DNA of 64,000 bases from Helianthus annuus (GCF_002127325.2 NC_035440.2:70679819-70743818); one strand, 5' to 3'. Shown: positions 1 to 16,669, counted from the stretch's first letter. A program made the numbers and translations. The notes: generated by a model from the sequence alone, not told the origin.

Positions 1-351
1 AACTCTCACTTTCTGAAAAAGCATTGTAACACTTAGTAGCGATCTGGTCAATATCCTGCACTGTATCCTGACATTTGAAGTAATAAGAAGAACAAGGCAG
101 CTCGATTGTCAGCTCCCGAGGTTTTGTGCCGGTGATCTAGATTGATCAAGGGCTTTACTTGTACATCTCGTGTCACCCTTTACTTTTTGCTCATTTTTTT
201 TATTATAGATATAGCTCGATATCCTGAGCTATATCCTGAAATTGTTTTCGCAAACAACTAAATCAGCATATTTTCGATACACATTCTTAACACACTACCT
301 AACGTAACTAATTTGATCACTAAATTGCTTAGGTAATTTTTGACCAAAACA
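1..351 (+). repeat. Element A 5' LTR, 3' portion only
   Basis: This matches 42889-43236 and ends in the same ACCAAAACA. The beginning of the LTR lies before the window. Confidence 0.92.
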
Positions 352-354
352 ATT

Positions 355-372
355 TGGCGCCCACCGTGGGGC
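355..372 (+). other. Element A primer binding site
   Basis: TGGCGCCCACCGTGGGGC begins three bases after the LTR end, the usual place for a minus-strand primer site. The same 18 bases follow the 5' LTRs of B and C. I did not assign the tRNA. Confidence 0.8.
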
Positions 373-455
373 AAGTGGTGCTATTTCTACTAAAAGCTTT
401 TGCAAAATCATTACATGGTTTTCTATTTTTAAAACTTTTTGCTACACTATTTTCA

Positions 456-2190
456 ATGACCTCAAGATCAAACATGAGCTCTTCTACCACGTCTGCTACA
501 ACCTCTGCAACAATTGGTTCGTTGCTTCCACCACCTCCTCCAAGGACGCAAGCCTCTTCACAGCCTCAGGATATTATCCCCACTCGGAATGTTCATGGAT
601 CTACTCCTATTTTGGCCTCTAATGATGACATTCTAACTTTATTTGGTAGTATACAGGATCAGATGAAGCAACAGCAGGAGACCAACCAAATGCTAATGAG
701 AGAGATACAACTCTTGAAATCCAGCTCAAGCAGGCCCGTTGAGGATGCTGTCACTCCCTTGCAGCCCAGAGCTCTGAACTTCAGTTCTGCAGCATATACT
801 GAGGATAACAGGGGGAATATTGTGCCTAGCCATTCCCAGAGTCATATTCCTGAGATACCCTCTTCGGTTAGGGTGTCAACTGTGAGAAGTTCAGGATATG
901 CTTCAGTATATGGCCAGAATCCTCAGACTGGTAACCTATCTAATAATAATAATACTCTTGCTACTAATGGTATTGGATCTTTGCAGGATGCAGGTATGAC
1001 ATCAGCACTTTCCAGGGAGCTTCAGAAGTTAAAGGACATGATATCCAGTGTACCTGGAGTAGTCCAGCCGATCCCAGAAGTATCCCAGGATAGCCACAAG
1101 ATATCTTGGTTTGCATATCCTATATGTGATGCCGAAATCCCAAAGAGATTTCAAACCCCCAACATGAAGCTCTATGATGGGACCACAGATCCTGAAGAGC
1201 ATATTGCTCAGCATAAGGAAAGGATGGAAATCAACCCTATCCCTCCAGATCTCAAAGAAGCATGCCTCTGCAAGGGTTTTGGTTCTACCTTAACAGGATC
1301 AGCCTTAAAATGGCTCTTAAATGTTCTTCCTCATTCAATTACATCATTTGCTCACTTAGTCAATTTATTTAATAGTCAATTTTCTTGCAGTCGAAGTTTT
1401 GAGAAACTAACCAGTGATCTCTACAGGATAACTCAGGGACCGTAGGAATCCTTGAGAGATTATGTGAACAAGTTTAGCCGGGAATCCTTAGATATCCCAC
1501 ATATTGATGTTGCAACAGCTGTGCAGGCTTTCAAGATGGGATTGCAAAAAGATTCTCAATTTTACCAGGATCTTGTAATGAACCCATGCAGGAACCTGGA
1601 TGAAGCTCGGAACAAGGCTTTAAGATATATTCGACTGGAGGATGACAAAAAGATGCAAGAGAGGATGAATTCATCTTCAACCTACGAATCAACCAACAGG
1701 AAGTCGGAATCCTCGTACAAGCCATATCGTTCTAAGCCATATGGCAGGAATAACAGCAAGAAAGTGAATATTGTTGAAGACGAGGATCCTGAAGAGTATC
1801 CTGAATTATCAGAATATTGTTTTTCTGTTAATATATCTGAACTGATTTATGCTATGCAGGGTTTAGGAGACAAAGCAAGGTGGCCTAGGAAGAACCAACA
1901 AAAAGCTGATTGGAAGGATAAGTCCAAGTGGTGTGCTTCCATGAGGATTTCGGGCATGTTACTGAGGATTGCATTGCTCTAAGGAAAGAAATAAGCTATC
2001 TCCTAAGCAAGGGATATTTGAAGGATCTCCTGGGAAGAAAGAAGAATAAGGCTCAGGATACTGAGAAGGATCCCGAACGAGCAGCATCACCTCCTACGGA
2101 TGCCAAGATAATTAACTTTATTTTTAGGAGGGTCCGATATCTATGGAACTTCTTATTCTGCAGCCAAAAGACATGCAAAGGAGGCTAAGG
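456..2190 (+). pseudogene. gag: Element A gag, decayed
   Basis: The likely start is the ATG at 456 (MTSRSNMSS), placed like the start of C's gag; the reading frame also runs back to 354. The product is the capsid-nucleocapsid polyprotein. The conserved core from IPKRFQTPNMKLYDGTTDPEEH at about 1130 through FNSQFSCSRSFE at 1370-1405 aligns with B and C. An in-frame TAG at 1443-1445 breaks it where B reads HNES. A one-base loss near 1938 shifts frame inside the zinc-knuckle region. The last piece is open at 1928-2188. It is not expected to give full-length protein. Confidence 0.85.
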
Positions 2191-2663
2191 CCAAAAGGGG
2201 AGATAAGCCAACCAGGATGACGACCCTCACAACTGATAAAGTGATCACGTTCGACAGTGATGACAGGGATACTGTTCAGGATCCTCATCATGATGCTCTG
2301 GTAATAACGTTATATGTTGCTAATCATTTTGTACGCAGGATACTGGTGGATAATGGCAGCTCCGTCAACATAATTCAACTAGAGACATTAAAGAGGATGA
2401 ATGTATCCCCGATGGATATCACTTCGAAATCCACTGTACTTGTTGGATTCAGTGGAGAGGCCAGGAATACTGTGGGAGAGATAAAATTGCCAGTTTATGT
2501 TGAAGGGGTCAACTCAATGCAACGCTTTTGTGTCATGGACTCTTTATCCTGCTATAATATTATATTGGGTAGGCCGTGGATCCATGATATAAAAGTTGTG
2601 CCGTCAACCTATCATCAATGCATCAAGATCCCTACCCCTTGGGGTAGTCAAAGTGGAAAGTGA
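2191..2663 (+). pseudogene. Element A protease region
   Basis: An aspartic protease segment follows gag and is open from 2217. The active-site region reads ILVDNGSSVNII, where B and C have ILIDGGSSVNII. ILGRPWIHD near the end also aligns with the sister elements. A small indel near 2645 ends the frame early. In B and C this domain is fused in frame with gag. Confidence 0.75.
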
Positions 2664-2727
2664 TCAACAGGAAGCAAAGGAGTGTTATTCTTCTTCGAAG
2701 AAATCCTCAACAAAGCCCAATGCAGCA

Positions 2728-2736
2728 TAGCAATTA
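2728..2736 (+). promoter_or_regulatory. Element A relic of the leaky stop motif UAG CAA UUA
   Basis: TAG CAA TTA lies at the protease/RT boundary and is in frame with the RT reading frame (2731 to 2875 is 48 codons). It is preceded by GCA rather than the CAA seen in B and C. Two further in-frame TAGs follow before the RT block, so here it is only a relic. Confidence 0.7.
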
Positions 2737-4259
2737 AAGATGCGAGCCCAGGATATCGTGGAGGCTTCAGAATAGGATGTTAAGAAAATTATTCTGGATC
2801 AGGATAATCAAGATATCTCGGTGCTCGTAGGAACCAATATCCCCTAGGATATTGAGAATCAGTTAACTAACTTTTTGAAATGCAGGATGTCAACATTTGC
2901 ATGGAAGCATGAGGATATGATAGGTATTTCCAAAGATATTATCACTCACAAGCTTGGAATTGACAGGTTGTTCAAGCCTGTTCAGCAAATGAGAAGGATG
3001 TTTGCTCCTGAACGAAATACAATTATTCAAGAGGAAGTTGAAAGATTATTGAAGTCCAAGATGATCAGGGAGGTCAAATTTCCAAGATGGCTAGCAAATG
3101 TAGTTGTGGTGCAGAAGAAAAATGGGAAATGGAGAGTTTGTGTAGATTACACAGACTTGAACAAAGCTTGTCCCAAAGACCCATTTCCTCTACCTCATAT
3201 TGACTCAATGGTGGATGCTACTGCCGGCCATGAGATGTTAACCTTCATGGATGCATCCTCCGGATTCCAGCAGATCCAAATGGAACCTTCAGACCAGGAG
3301 GATACTGCTTTCATGACACCAACAGGTATTTATTGTTATATTGCTATGCCTTTTGGTTTGAAAAATGCAGGTGCAACGTACCAAAGATTGGTGAACATGA
3401 TGTTTAAAGACAAGCTGGGGGACACCATGGAGGTGTACATTGATGACATGGTAGTAAAATCTAAGAAGGCCGAGGATCACCTCCAGGATATTAAGGGAGC
3501 ATTTGATATCCTGGATCAATATAACATGAAGTTAAATCCTGCCAAGTGCCATTTTGGAGTGGGGGCAGGAAAGTTTTTAGGATATATGGTGACTAAAATA
3601 GGGATAGAAGCAAGCCCAGAACAGATCAAAGCCATCTTGGATATCAAGTCACCTTCGAACATGAAAGATGTACAAAGACTAACGGTACGAGTAGCAGCAT
3701 TAAACATATTTATCTCAAGATCCTCGGAAAAATGCAAGGAATTTTACGATATGCTGAAGAAAAATAAGAAATTCGAATGGGGAGAGAAGCACGAAGCAGC
3801 CTTGCAGGATTTGAAGCAATATCTTTCAACTGCACCTCTATTGATGAAGCCTGAGGATGGTGAACCATTATCCCTGTTACTCGAAGTATCAGGGAATGTC
3901 GTAAGTGCTGTTCTTGTAAAGGATCATGAAGGTCAGCAGTATCCTGTCTATTATGTTAGTAAAAGTTTAATAGATGCTGAAACTAGATATTCTCATTTAG
4001 AAAAATTAATATTAGCCCTAGTTATGGCATCAACAAAGCTTAGACATTATTTTGAGACACATAGGATTCATGTTAAAACCAATTATCCTGTTAAAATGTG
4101 CTAAGGAAACCTGAGATGTCAGGTAGAATGGCTAAGTGGTCAGTAAAACTAAGTGCCTATGATCTAGTATATGAACCTAGAAATGCCATAAAGTCTCAGG
4201 CTCTAGCTGACTTTGTGGCTGATTTTAGTAGTGATATTCAAAATGAAGTAGACCTAGAA
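2731..4259 (+). pseudogene. pol: Element A pol, 5' part: reverse transcriptase and degraded RNase H
   Basis: Reverse transcriptase is well preserved, with FMDASSGFQQIQ, MPFGLKNAGATYQRL and the catalytic YIDDMVVKS at about 3436-3462. The gypsy-type RNase H follows, but its first catalytic Asp is missing (LLLEVSGNVVSAVL). This decay is known in Tat elements, where a second RNase H takes over. Early TAG codons near 2770 and 2845 and a frameshift near 4097 break the gene. The region stops at the D insertion, just before the second RNase H, and resumes at 39687. Confidence 0.88.
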
Positions 4260-4668
4260 TGTCACACCCCCAAAATCCACACGCGGAGTATCACCGCATG
4301 GAGGCGTGACTGACCAGGATCCAGCCACCAATCATATTGAACAATATAAATTAAGTATATAAAAGTCCAATCCAATCAATATAATTGGTGTCAAAACAAT
4401 TCAACCAAGTTAAGGTTATCAGCGGAAGCATAAAGTTTAAAACCCAAAACATAAACTAAAGGTTCATAAGTTTAATATGGAACTCAACAGTCCATGTCCC
4501 ACAACGTCCACGCCTCCTCGTGCAAGCTCCTGAAATACCTAACGACCTGCAAGGCATGTAACAGAGAGTCAACAACTAGTTGAGCGAGTTCACAGTTAAT
4601 AGTTCAGTAATCGTAATAGTATAGTAAGCCTGGTGTTGGTTCATTAAGTCATGTGTCGTATTAGTTCG

Positions 4669-4855
4669 TATCGCGGCCCTCTAGGCATGTATGCGAAGAT
4701 TAGGGAAAGTTCCCAAGTATTCTAGACTAGGTATATTTGTATCACGGCCACCCGGCATGTGTGCGAAGTTTAGTGTATAGTTCGCGGCCTTCCTAGGCAT
4801 GTGTGCGAAGATTAGTCATATTATCGCGGCCAACCCTGGCGTGTATGCGAAGATC
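4669..4855. repeat. Subrepeats in LTR D
   Basis: Four imperfect units share a CGCGGCC ... GGCATGTRTGCGAAGATTAG core. E's LTR has different subrepeats at the comparable place. Confidence 0.75.
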
Positions 4856-6889
4856 AGTTCTATATGTATCACTAGTCTAGTAGTATCTTATCAATAACCT
4901 TCCTCACCCGAGGATCATATCACTAATTTCCATTATCTAGGTAAGTACAAGTAAATAATCAAATCCCATTCCCACCCTGGGAACCCCATGCCTTGTGGAA
5001 AGTGTGAACTCACCTTTGCTTTGCTCGGTAGATAAAGCATTTGTCCTAAGTTGGTCAACCATATCCTGTTATGGTTAACATTTATTAGGACGCTAAACCA
5101 GTAATCACGTATAAGCTACACGTATCTAACACGTATCTGTCGAGTAGCGTACTAGTAATTCTCATCTCGTATTTTAATCCAGCAGTGTACAAGTAGTAAT
5201 AATTAGTTATACTAAACATGTACACACAACATCATACCAGTAACAGTTAAACATGTATACATTGAACAGTAAAAGTGCGTGAATCTGCGAAGGCATTGGG
5301 CTACCTTAGTGTGCGGCCCACTAATTAAGCCCAAGACCAGTGTGGCCCAAAATAAAAGTCGGTTTGTATATTTTTAAGAAAGGTTAATGTGCGATTGCTG
5401 ACACCTTGTGCGGCCAAAAACAATTTATTCCACAATTCCAATTAAAGTGGGCCAGCCAATAATGTGTGATCAGATGTGTACGGTCATATCATACATTCCT
5501 TTCATCATCCAAATTCCACCGAAAAGATAGATCATAATTCATTCATTCCATTTCAAAATGTGCAACCTTCTAGTGGGTTGCACCCAATGCATATTTACTT
5601 GTAGACTCCATTAAAGTTCATCACCAAGCTTTTATTTTAACGGTTATCATACATTACTCCAATGGTTTTACATTCAACCTTTGTATTCAAGATCTACTGA
5701 GTTGTCTCCTAAGTTGATTAACAAGGATGTATTACCATCATTATTCCACAAAGACTAACAGGGAAGAATTCATAACATTTCATCCTACAATATCACAACA
5801 CATAGATTCATCCTCTACATCACTATCTTATCCCTAACAATCATGCAAAATACGCATGACCAGGTTGTACCTGGTGCATAAATAGTTGTACACTCACATG
5901 AAAACAGAGTTTTACCAACATCATTATGAGTAGAACAAACATCGACGTAAACATAGCAATGTTTCAATATCATTTTATCAACAAACTAACATATTCGAGC
6001 ATCATATTTTCAGACATGATCTACGTTAGTTGAACCCTTGATCTTATACAAGAGACATACAAGACCCTAGTTATTCTAACATGTTGTGAACACAAAAACA
6101 CTTATTCCAAATAACACAGTTAACAATTGCATGCACTCAAATCTTCAAAGAATTTACAACAAATCCAGGGGAACATGACTGACCGAGAAGTGAAGAGAAT
6201 TGAAATGGTGTGCGGGTGTCGCTGCCAAGGAGTTCCTCAACCATTGATCTTCTTTGAACAACCCGAGTCCACCACGCCACTGTTTCGGACCCGAAACCAC
6301 AGCACCAGACCCGATGCTCGAACTAAAAGTCACCCATATTGCCCCACGTTAGCTCGTATCGGAAACAGTAAGGTCATTAGTTACCGTCACTGTCACCGGG
6401 AAGCCACTACCTTGTCGACGTCGCTACTACGAGACCGCTGCCGGAGCTGCAACATTACCGTCACCGCCTTCTTTCTCTCTTTACTCTCTCTGCAACTTCC
6501 GATAGGGGTGTGGGTGTGGCCGGAACCCCAATCTCCGGTCACCGGAGATTTCGTGGGAGAAGATGTGTGCGACTCAAATATGTGAAAAGGGGCATTAGGG
6601 TTTTTAATGTTTTCAGTTTAGGGATTTTTTTTAAAGGATGGAATATATAGGGTAGAATTTAGGTGCAAGAGTTTTGAGTTGGGCTTGGGCCCGTGCGTGT
6701 GGATCCACCGAAGATTATATGTCTCGCTCACTAATCCGTTCGCCTTTAATTTTACGAATAATTATTATATCAATGTACGCGTGTGGGTTAAATAAAATAC
6801 TGGTAGTCCACGTTATCAGTTAAACGGTGCGTTCCTCTCGTCGCAGTTTATTATTTAATAGTAATAATAATCATAGTGATAATAATAAT

Positions 6890-7606
6890 TGTTAGGGCAG
6901 GATTTTTATGACCTATGATCCTTACATGATATCCTAACAAGTGATACTTGTTTCTTTGGCAGATAGAAATCCTCAGAAGAGCTCCAGGATCAGGATCACG
7001 GATCATCCTAAGGATCCTCATACTAACGATTGTTCTCTTTGAATTTAATGTTGTTTTGCAGGAATTACGAGTTGGACCTGACCTTAGCAACGTAAACAAG
7101 GAATCTGTCACGCTAATTTCGCACATGCATAATCAAAGATGGACGTTATGGATAATATGGAAACTCAGCACAATTCAAGGGCGATTATTTAGGCTAAATT
7201 TACTTCTATTTCTAAAGGGGTAACGAGCTAGTAGTTAGGTGATTTGCCTAAAATAGAACCACACACACTTGTATAAATGGCACTCTTTAACATTCGGAAG
7301 GGACAACACACTTTTCACACGCTTTAGCATACGACACTATAGTGATCCTTGTACCTAGCTCGTTACCATCCGAAGTTGTAAACATTTTTGTTATATTGAA
7401 GTCTGGTGATCGGTAGTTTCCATCACCCGAGGTTTTCTATGCCGGAGATCATTCATTGATCAAGGGCTTTTTCCTCGTATAAATCCTTGTGTCACTTGTG
7501 CATTTTACATTTAAGTGATCCTTTACTTTGTTCATCATACCAAGCATCATTCCCCGTTTACATAGAGTTTGGTTGCATTATCTTTAAGTGATTTTTGACC
7601 AAAACA
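6890..7606 (+). repeat. Element B 5' LTR
   Basis: This is a 717-bp LTR. TGTATAAATGG at about 7271 is a plausible TATA box for genomic transcription. GATCCT/AGGATC hexamers are dense. Confidence 0.92.
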
Positions 7607-7609
7607 GTT

Positions 7610-7627
7610 TGGCGCCCACCGTGGGGC
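7610..7627 (+). other. Element B primer binding site
   Basis: TGGCGCCCACCGTGGGGC begins three bases after the LTR end and is identical to the sites in A and C. Confidence 0.82.
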
Positions 7628-7684
7628 AATTGGTGCTTCATTCATAAGAAAGTTTTTCTGTTGGTGATCGTTCCGGAGTGTGGC

Positions 7685-10276
7685 ATGGCTTCATCGTTGA
7701 AGAATACTTCCACAATGATGTTTGCAGTCAATTCATCTAATGGCATTCCACCTTTGCCTCCACTACCAGCTAGATCTCAGAAAAATGCTGAGAAGAGACC
7801 AACTCCTATCTCCTCTAAACCATCATCTTCTGCTCTAACTTCTTATGTTCCCAGTACTAGTGATATATTTACTTTGATTTTGCAGATGAGGGATCGTATG
7901 CAGCAGCAGGATGAAACTAATGACAGGATCCTCAGAGAAATCGGAGATCTCAAAAAGCAAAAGAAAACGGCAGAGGATCATTCCCCACTGATGCCCAAAT
8001 CTTTGAATTTTGATACTCCGATGATTACTTCTCAGCCATCAGAGGTCCCAGACATTCAACACATGTGTGGATCAAGAGGAGTGCATTTCGGCCCAGCAGT
8101 AGTGACTCAGGCATCAGGATCATATTTCCAACCGGCAGGATCCTATACTCAGCATATGGGATCCTTCATGAACTCAGGATCCTCCTTCGTTCCAGGATCA
8201 TCCCAGGTCCAAGGATCCTCCTTCGTTCCAGGATCATCCCAGGTTCAAGGATCCTCCTTCGTTCCAGGATCATCCCAGGTCCAAGGATCCTCCCTCGTTC
8301 CAGGATCATCCCATGTTCAGGGATCCCTTCAGATACCAGGATCCTTGAAGAATTTGCAAACAGGAAGTCCAGATGTCCATCAAGGAGATTTTATTCCGAT
8401 GCAGACCATTGCTTCCACTGGTCCCTCCATCATCCCAGAATCCCAGCAATATGGATTCACATCCAATGTTCCTAACTTGAACCCGATGGGAGGTAACACT
8501 TTTAATAATTCTCTTACCACTAACCATGGATTCATGCAGGATACAGGTATCAATCATGCTATGGCCAGAGAACTGCAGAAACTGAAGGATATGATATCAA
8601 GTGTTCCAGGGGTAGTCAAACCTATCCCGGAGATTGCAGATGGAAGCCATAAGGTATCTCGTTTTGCACCACCAATTTGTGATGCTGAGATACCCAAAAG
8701 ATTCCATATCCCTACTATGAAGCTGTATGATGGTACAACGGATCCTGAGGAACACATAGCACAATACAGGGAGAGGATGGAGATCAATCCTATTCCAGAA
8801 AGGTTAAAGGAAGCATGCCTGTGCAAGGGATTTGGATCCACTCTTACTGGATCAGCTCTTAAATGGCTGCTAAGTCTTCCCCCTTACTCTATTACTTCGT
8901 TTGCTAATTTAGTTAACTTATTCAATAATCAATTTTCTTGTAGTAGAAAATTTGAACGATTGATTAGTGATTTATATAGGATAACTCAGGGTCATAATGA
9001 ATCATTAAGGGATTATATAACCAAATTTAGTAAAGAATCCTTGGACATTCCTAACTTGGATGTGGCCATAGCTGTTGAGGCCTTCAAGATGGGATTGCTT
9101 AAGGATTCATTGTTCTATGATGATCTTGTTATGACACCATGCAGGAACCTAGACGAAGTAAGAACTCGGGCACTCAGGTTCATCCGGCTAGAGGATGACA
9201 AGAGGATCCAGGAGAGACAAGTAGGATCCTCAAAACAAGAAAAGCAAGGATCCTCTTTCAAAAGCAACAAATTCAAATCCTATAACAGAACTGACAACCA
9301 GAACGTGCATGCTGTTGACCAAGAAGAGGATGATGAAGATTATCCTCCAATTTCTGAATACTGTTTTTCCGTTGATAACCATGAACTAATCCTTGCAATG
9401 CAGAATCTAGGAGAAAAAGCCAGATGGCCCAGAAAAAATGACAAACCAGCCACAGCTAAAGATAAATCAAAGTGGTGTGCATACCATGAGGATTTTGGGC
9501 ATTTGACAGAGGAATGCACCGCATTACGAAAGGAAATTGGATATCTGCTGAGCAAGGGGCATTTGAAAGAATTGTTGGGAAGAAAAAAGCAGAGGACTCA
9601 GGATCCTGAAAGGATCCCTGAAAGAGCTCCAGCTCCTCCGGCAGATGCACAAGTGATCAACTTTATTTCTGGAGGATCAGACATCTGTGGTACATCCTTC
9701 TCAGCAGCTAAAAGGCATGCAAAGGAAGCTAAAATGGATAACGGAGAAAGACCTATTTGAACATTAAGTGTCTCAGAAGGAAAAGTGATAACCTTTGATG
9801 AGGATGATCGAGTTGACATCCAGGATCCTCATCATGATAGTTTAGTTATTACTCTCTTTATTTCTAACCACTTTGTCCGTAGGATCCTTATTGACGGAGG
9901 AAGCTCAGTAAACATTATCCAGCTTGATGTTCTGAAGAAAATGGGTATCCCTGAATCAGATATCACACCAAGATCCTCCGTGCTTGTAGGATTTAGTGGC
10001 GAAACTAAGAAAACCCTGGGGGACATTAAACTCCCAATTTATGTGGAAGGATTACATAATTATCAAAAATTTTGTGTTATTGACTGTTTGTCTTGTTGTA
10101 ATGTTATCCTTGGCAGGCCCTGGATACACGATATGAAGGCAGTCCCGTCCACCTACCATCAGTGTGTGAAGCTTCCTAGCCCATGGGGAATAATCAAGAT
10201 CGATAGTGATCAACAGGAGGCTAAGGATTGTTACACCTCATTAATGAAACCAGCCTCGAAATCAAGGGAGCAATAG
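7685..10276 (+). pseudogene. gag-pro: Element B gag-protease, one nonsense change
   Basis: The start is ATG 7685 (MASSLKN), the same start as C's intact gag; the open frame also extends back into the LTR. The product would be gag fused to an aspartic protease. The order is a coiled polar N-terminus, a Gly-Ser-Pro repeat tract, the retrotransposon gag core (IPTMKLYDGTTDPEEHIAQ), a zinc knuckle of form CX2HX4HX4C at about 9477-9519 in place of the usual CCHC, then protease with LIDGGSSVNII and ILGRPWIHD. TGA at 9758-9760 replaces an Arg codon kept in C and separates gag from protease. The frame is otherwise open to the leaky UAG at 10274-10276. Confidence 0.9.
8176..8330 (+). repeat. 36-bp coding minisatellite in gag
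   Basis: About four tandem units encode GSSFVPGSSQVQ. C has fewer and more degraded units at the equivalent site (about 37990-38110), so the tract changes length between sister elements without breaking the frame. Confidence 0.85.
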
Positions 10277-13582
<3,306 letters not shown>

Positions 13583-14628
13583 GCAGGATCCTTCTCGCAT
13601 GAGTGATCCTTACATTGAAAGTATCCTTCAAGGATCCATGAAGCATCAATGATCCTTACTCTGGTAATGTCCTAAGCTTGAACTCTTATTTACATATCTT
13701 CTTATTTAAGGATAAGGATCATGTATCCTTCATCCTTCTCTCACGAGATTTTGAGTTCTGATAAGTCCAGGTATCCTTCGCATAATGTCGACAATCTTCA
13801 GAAGCAACTCAGATCCTTGGGCTTGTCCCCAGTTATCCTAGGGCTTGTCCCCAGTTTTTGCCTGTAGCGCACGATGATCCTGGTATAGTTCACGTCTTTG
13901 GGACCAGTACCCGCTTTAGGGGCTGATAACCTCATCGTACTGGCTATACCTAGGATCCTACGTATAATGGTAGACGTACCATACATCCGTTCCTAAGGTT
14001 TCTAACGTTTTCACGTTAGCTAAGGTTTTGGCATTTTCATGTCACTAAGTTTGGATAGTCGCCAGTGAGGGCCATACTCCAGTTTACATACGATCCTTGG
14101 GCTTGTCCCCAGTTATCCTTCAGGCTTGTCCCCAGTGATCCTTTGGGCTTGTCCCCAGTTATCCTTTGGGCTTGTCCCCAGTTACTAACTTATCTTTTAT
14201 ATTGGCTTAGTCCCAAGTTATATTCCATTTTTCAGGTTTTCAAAGTTAAACAATTAAGGATCCTTAATCCTTATTATCCATTAAAGTTTTACTTATGGTT
14301 ATCCTGATTAAAGGTTAGGATCCTAACTTGGATCCTCAGGTATGATCCTTAACTATTTTTAATTTCATTCATTATTCATTTGAATAACCCTTAGACTTTG
14401 ACAACTGGACCCATGATCCTTAAAATGAATTACTTTTTGGAAGTTTTCAACTATAGGATACTTGATCCTGGATCGTATCCTAAACTTCTTAAACATAATT
14501 TGGTTAAGCTTTTCTCACAAATATATATCAAAACAATTGGAAATTAAAAGGATAACAACACAAGATAAGCCAAAAAGGTTAGAGTTATTTTATTAACAAA
14601 GGTTTAAAACCCTTCATAGTTGTCAAAA
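13583..14628 (+). other. Element B 3' untranslated region with minisatellite-like units
   Basis: No coding sequence is supported here. It holds copies of GGGCTTGTCCCCAGTTATCC at 13815-13860 and five in tandem at about 14095-14185, the complement of the CTGGGGACAAGCCC units in C. GATCCT motifs are frequent. It separates the 3' end of pol from the 3' end of the antisense gene. Confidence 0.75.
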
Positions 14629-14682
14629 TTGCCAACCCACGTTTCTACCAGCAAAACGTGGCCCGTCCACATGGGTTGGCAA
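14629..14682. other. Conserved stem-loop between pol and the antisense gene
   Basis: The outer stem is TTGCCAACCCA pairing with TGGGTTGGCAA. An inner hairpin is CACGTTT/AAACGTG. The structure recurs at 20289-20342 and about 31655-31710. It lies beyond the stop of the antisense gene. Confidence 0.6.
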
Positions 14683-14938
14683 AGGGTGTCCATTGTTTGT
14701 GCGGTCATAGCATGCAGGAAATTAAAAGGCGGCAGGATCACAATGGCTTCATCCCCCAAACAGAGGATCCCTCCACCATATGTAATCCTACCTATTGTTC
14801 ACAGGATCCTAGATCCTCAACCCTAAACTATTGTTCAAATACAGACCATAATTGTTTTAAAACATCACAAACCACCAAACAAAAAAAATTGGGCTCCGGC
14901 TATGTCTAGAAATTTCCATCATTGCCCAATCCCGCAAC

Positions 14939-16529
14939 TCAATCCTTCGCTGCACCATCACCACCGGCTCCGCTTGCCTCTCCAGCATGATCCTTGCCAG
15001 CGCCTCCACCCTCAAGCATCGGAATCTCCTCAGCTTCATCATCATCCTCCAACTCTGCCAGCCTCGCCTTCCAACCCTCTACATCCCATGTGCTCTTGTC
15101 GAAGGCAGGATCCTGAGCCTCCATAGCCATCTGCAGCTGGATCTTATACATGGTTATTGCAGCAGAGACCTTGGCATCCTGGGTGATCTCATGCTTCTCA
15201 TAATCAAAATTGATCAGCATCCTGGCAGCATCATCCTTGGTGGCCCGGAGCTCCTTCTCAAGATCAGCTATCTTAAGATCCTTCAGCACACCCATTTGTT
15301 GGAGGTCAGCAATCTGGCGGTCTTGATCCTCGACGTGGCCAACATACGTCTCTATCTCAGCAAATTTCTGCAAGGAAGACAAGGCATAACATCAGAAACA
15401 AGTGATCCTCAAAACTGTCAGGATACACAAACAGGGGCAGTGATCCTTACCTCGTTGAAGTAATCCAGAAATTGTTGGCGGAGCAGGGGCAGACCTTGTA
15501 AATCCTCAGAGGCCTTTCTCTTCTTTCCTTTACCCCTAATAGGTGCTTTAGGGGCTGAAGCAGTTGGGCTAGCAGCAGGAGTCTTCTTCCTTGAGGATTT
15601 GACATTTGTAAGATCATCGATGCCAAACTTTGAAGCAGACTTAGAGGATTTTCCAGCACCTACACAACCAAAATAAGATAAGTATTCTAATTAAACTTGA
15701 AAATCCTACACAGAATTACTTTTTAAATGAGGATACTTACTTGACATTGTGACAGAGGCAGAGGATACTTCTTGAGAATCCTGGGTGGCAACCTGTAAAG
15801 TTCTTATCTCCGGATCAAGCTTCTTAAAGGCCAAGAGTCTCTCTTTTGCAGCAGGTGTCAACTTCAGATGTGAAACGGATATAGCTGCACAATAAACAAG
15901 AGAATATCAGTGATCCTTATCCTGAGGAATAAGTTCTGTGGTGATCCCTCTAGGATCCTACCATGGGTAGCCCACTCCTTGGGCAAATCCTTCCCGTTAG
16001 GGATGGTATCTCTCCTTACAAAAAAGAACCGCCGCTTCCAGTTCAGGTCATTTTTGGTAACTTTGAAAACAGGGTGATCCTCTCCAGCTTTCCGCTTGAA
16101 CAAATATCGGTGGGATCCAAAAGTGGTGAGATCATACATCTCAGCCAACTCCGCCATGCCAAGGTCAATCCCTTCTTGTTCAATGATCCTTTCAAGGGTG
16201 TATAACACCCTCCAGATCATCGGCATAGCCTGGATGTAACAGATGCCGGTAAGGGAGAAAAAGGATTGGGTAAACTTAGGAAAAGGATATGAGTATCCTA
16301 TCATGAAAGGAGTGACCGGAGAAGTTACCCAAGTCTCTGAGATGTGATCACTCAAAGCGGTAGGACTAAAAGACTTGAAAAGGGTTTCCGCCGGGAAACA
16401 ACGACGGATTTTATCGATTTGAGGGTCGGTGAAGCAACACCTCTCGGTGGGGGAATCCTTGATGATCCCTTGACCCTTCAAGGGGCTGCTCTTCTTAGGA
16501 TCCTTACAGGGAGAGTTCCGGAGCAACAT
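14939..16529 (-). CDS. Element B antisense accessory gene, four exons, intact
   Basis: Predicted exons on - are 16529-15962, 15884-15741, 15659-15451 and 15367-14939, together 1350 nt or 449 residues. All three introns have GT donors (GTAGGA, GTAAGT, GTAAGG) and AG acceptors (GTGCAG, GTGTAG, TTGCAG), and the reading phase is kept across each. Exon 1 looks like the plant 'gypsy-type putative transposase' domain (from memory, the PF04195 kind), containing FMIGYSYPFPKF and WRVLYTLERIIEQEGID. Exon 3 is Lys/Ser-rich with KGKKRK, a possible nuclear signal. Exon 4 is a charged coiled coil ending in an acidic Gly-Ala tail. The start is MLLRN; an ATG three codons upstream is also in frame. The function is unknown. 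Confidence 0.75.
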
Positions 16530-16669
16530 TTTTTGCAAGACAATGGAAAAAGAAAGAAAAACAGAGTAAGCAAGAGAGAAGGAGAAGGGGAATACCTGTT
16601 CAATCCTCTGATCGCGGTTATAAAGGGAAGAGTTCTCGAATTTAAATGAAAACGATCCTATCCCTATTT

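Noticed and set aside
6127..6585. 152-codon ORF in LTR D
   Set aside because: It lies inside an LTR, has no recognisable domain, and I saw no equivalent in E's LTR.
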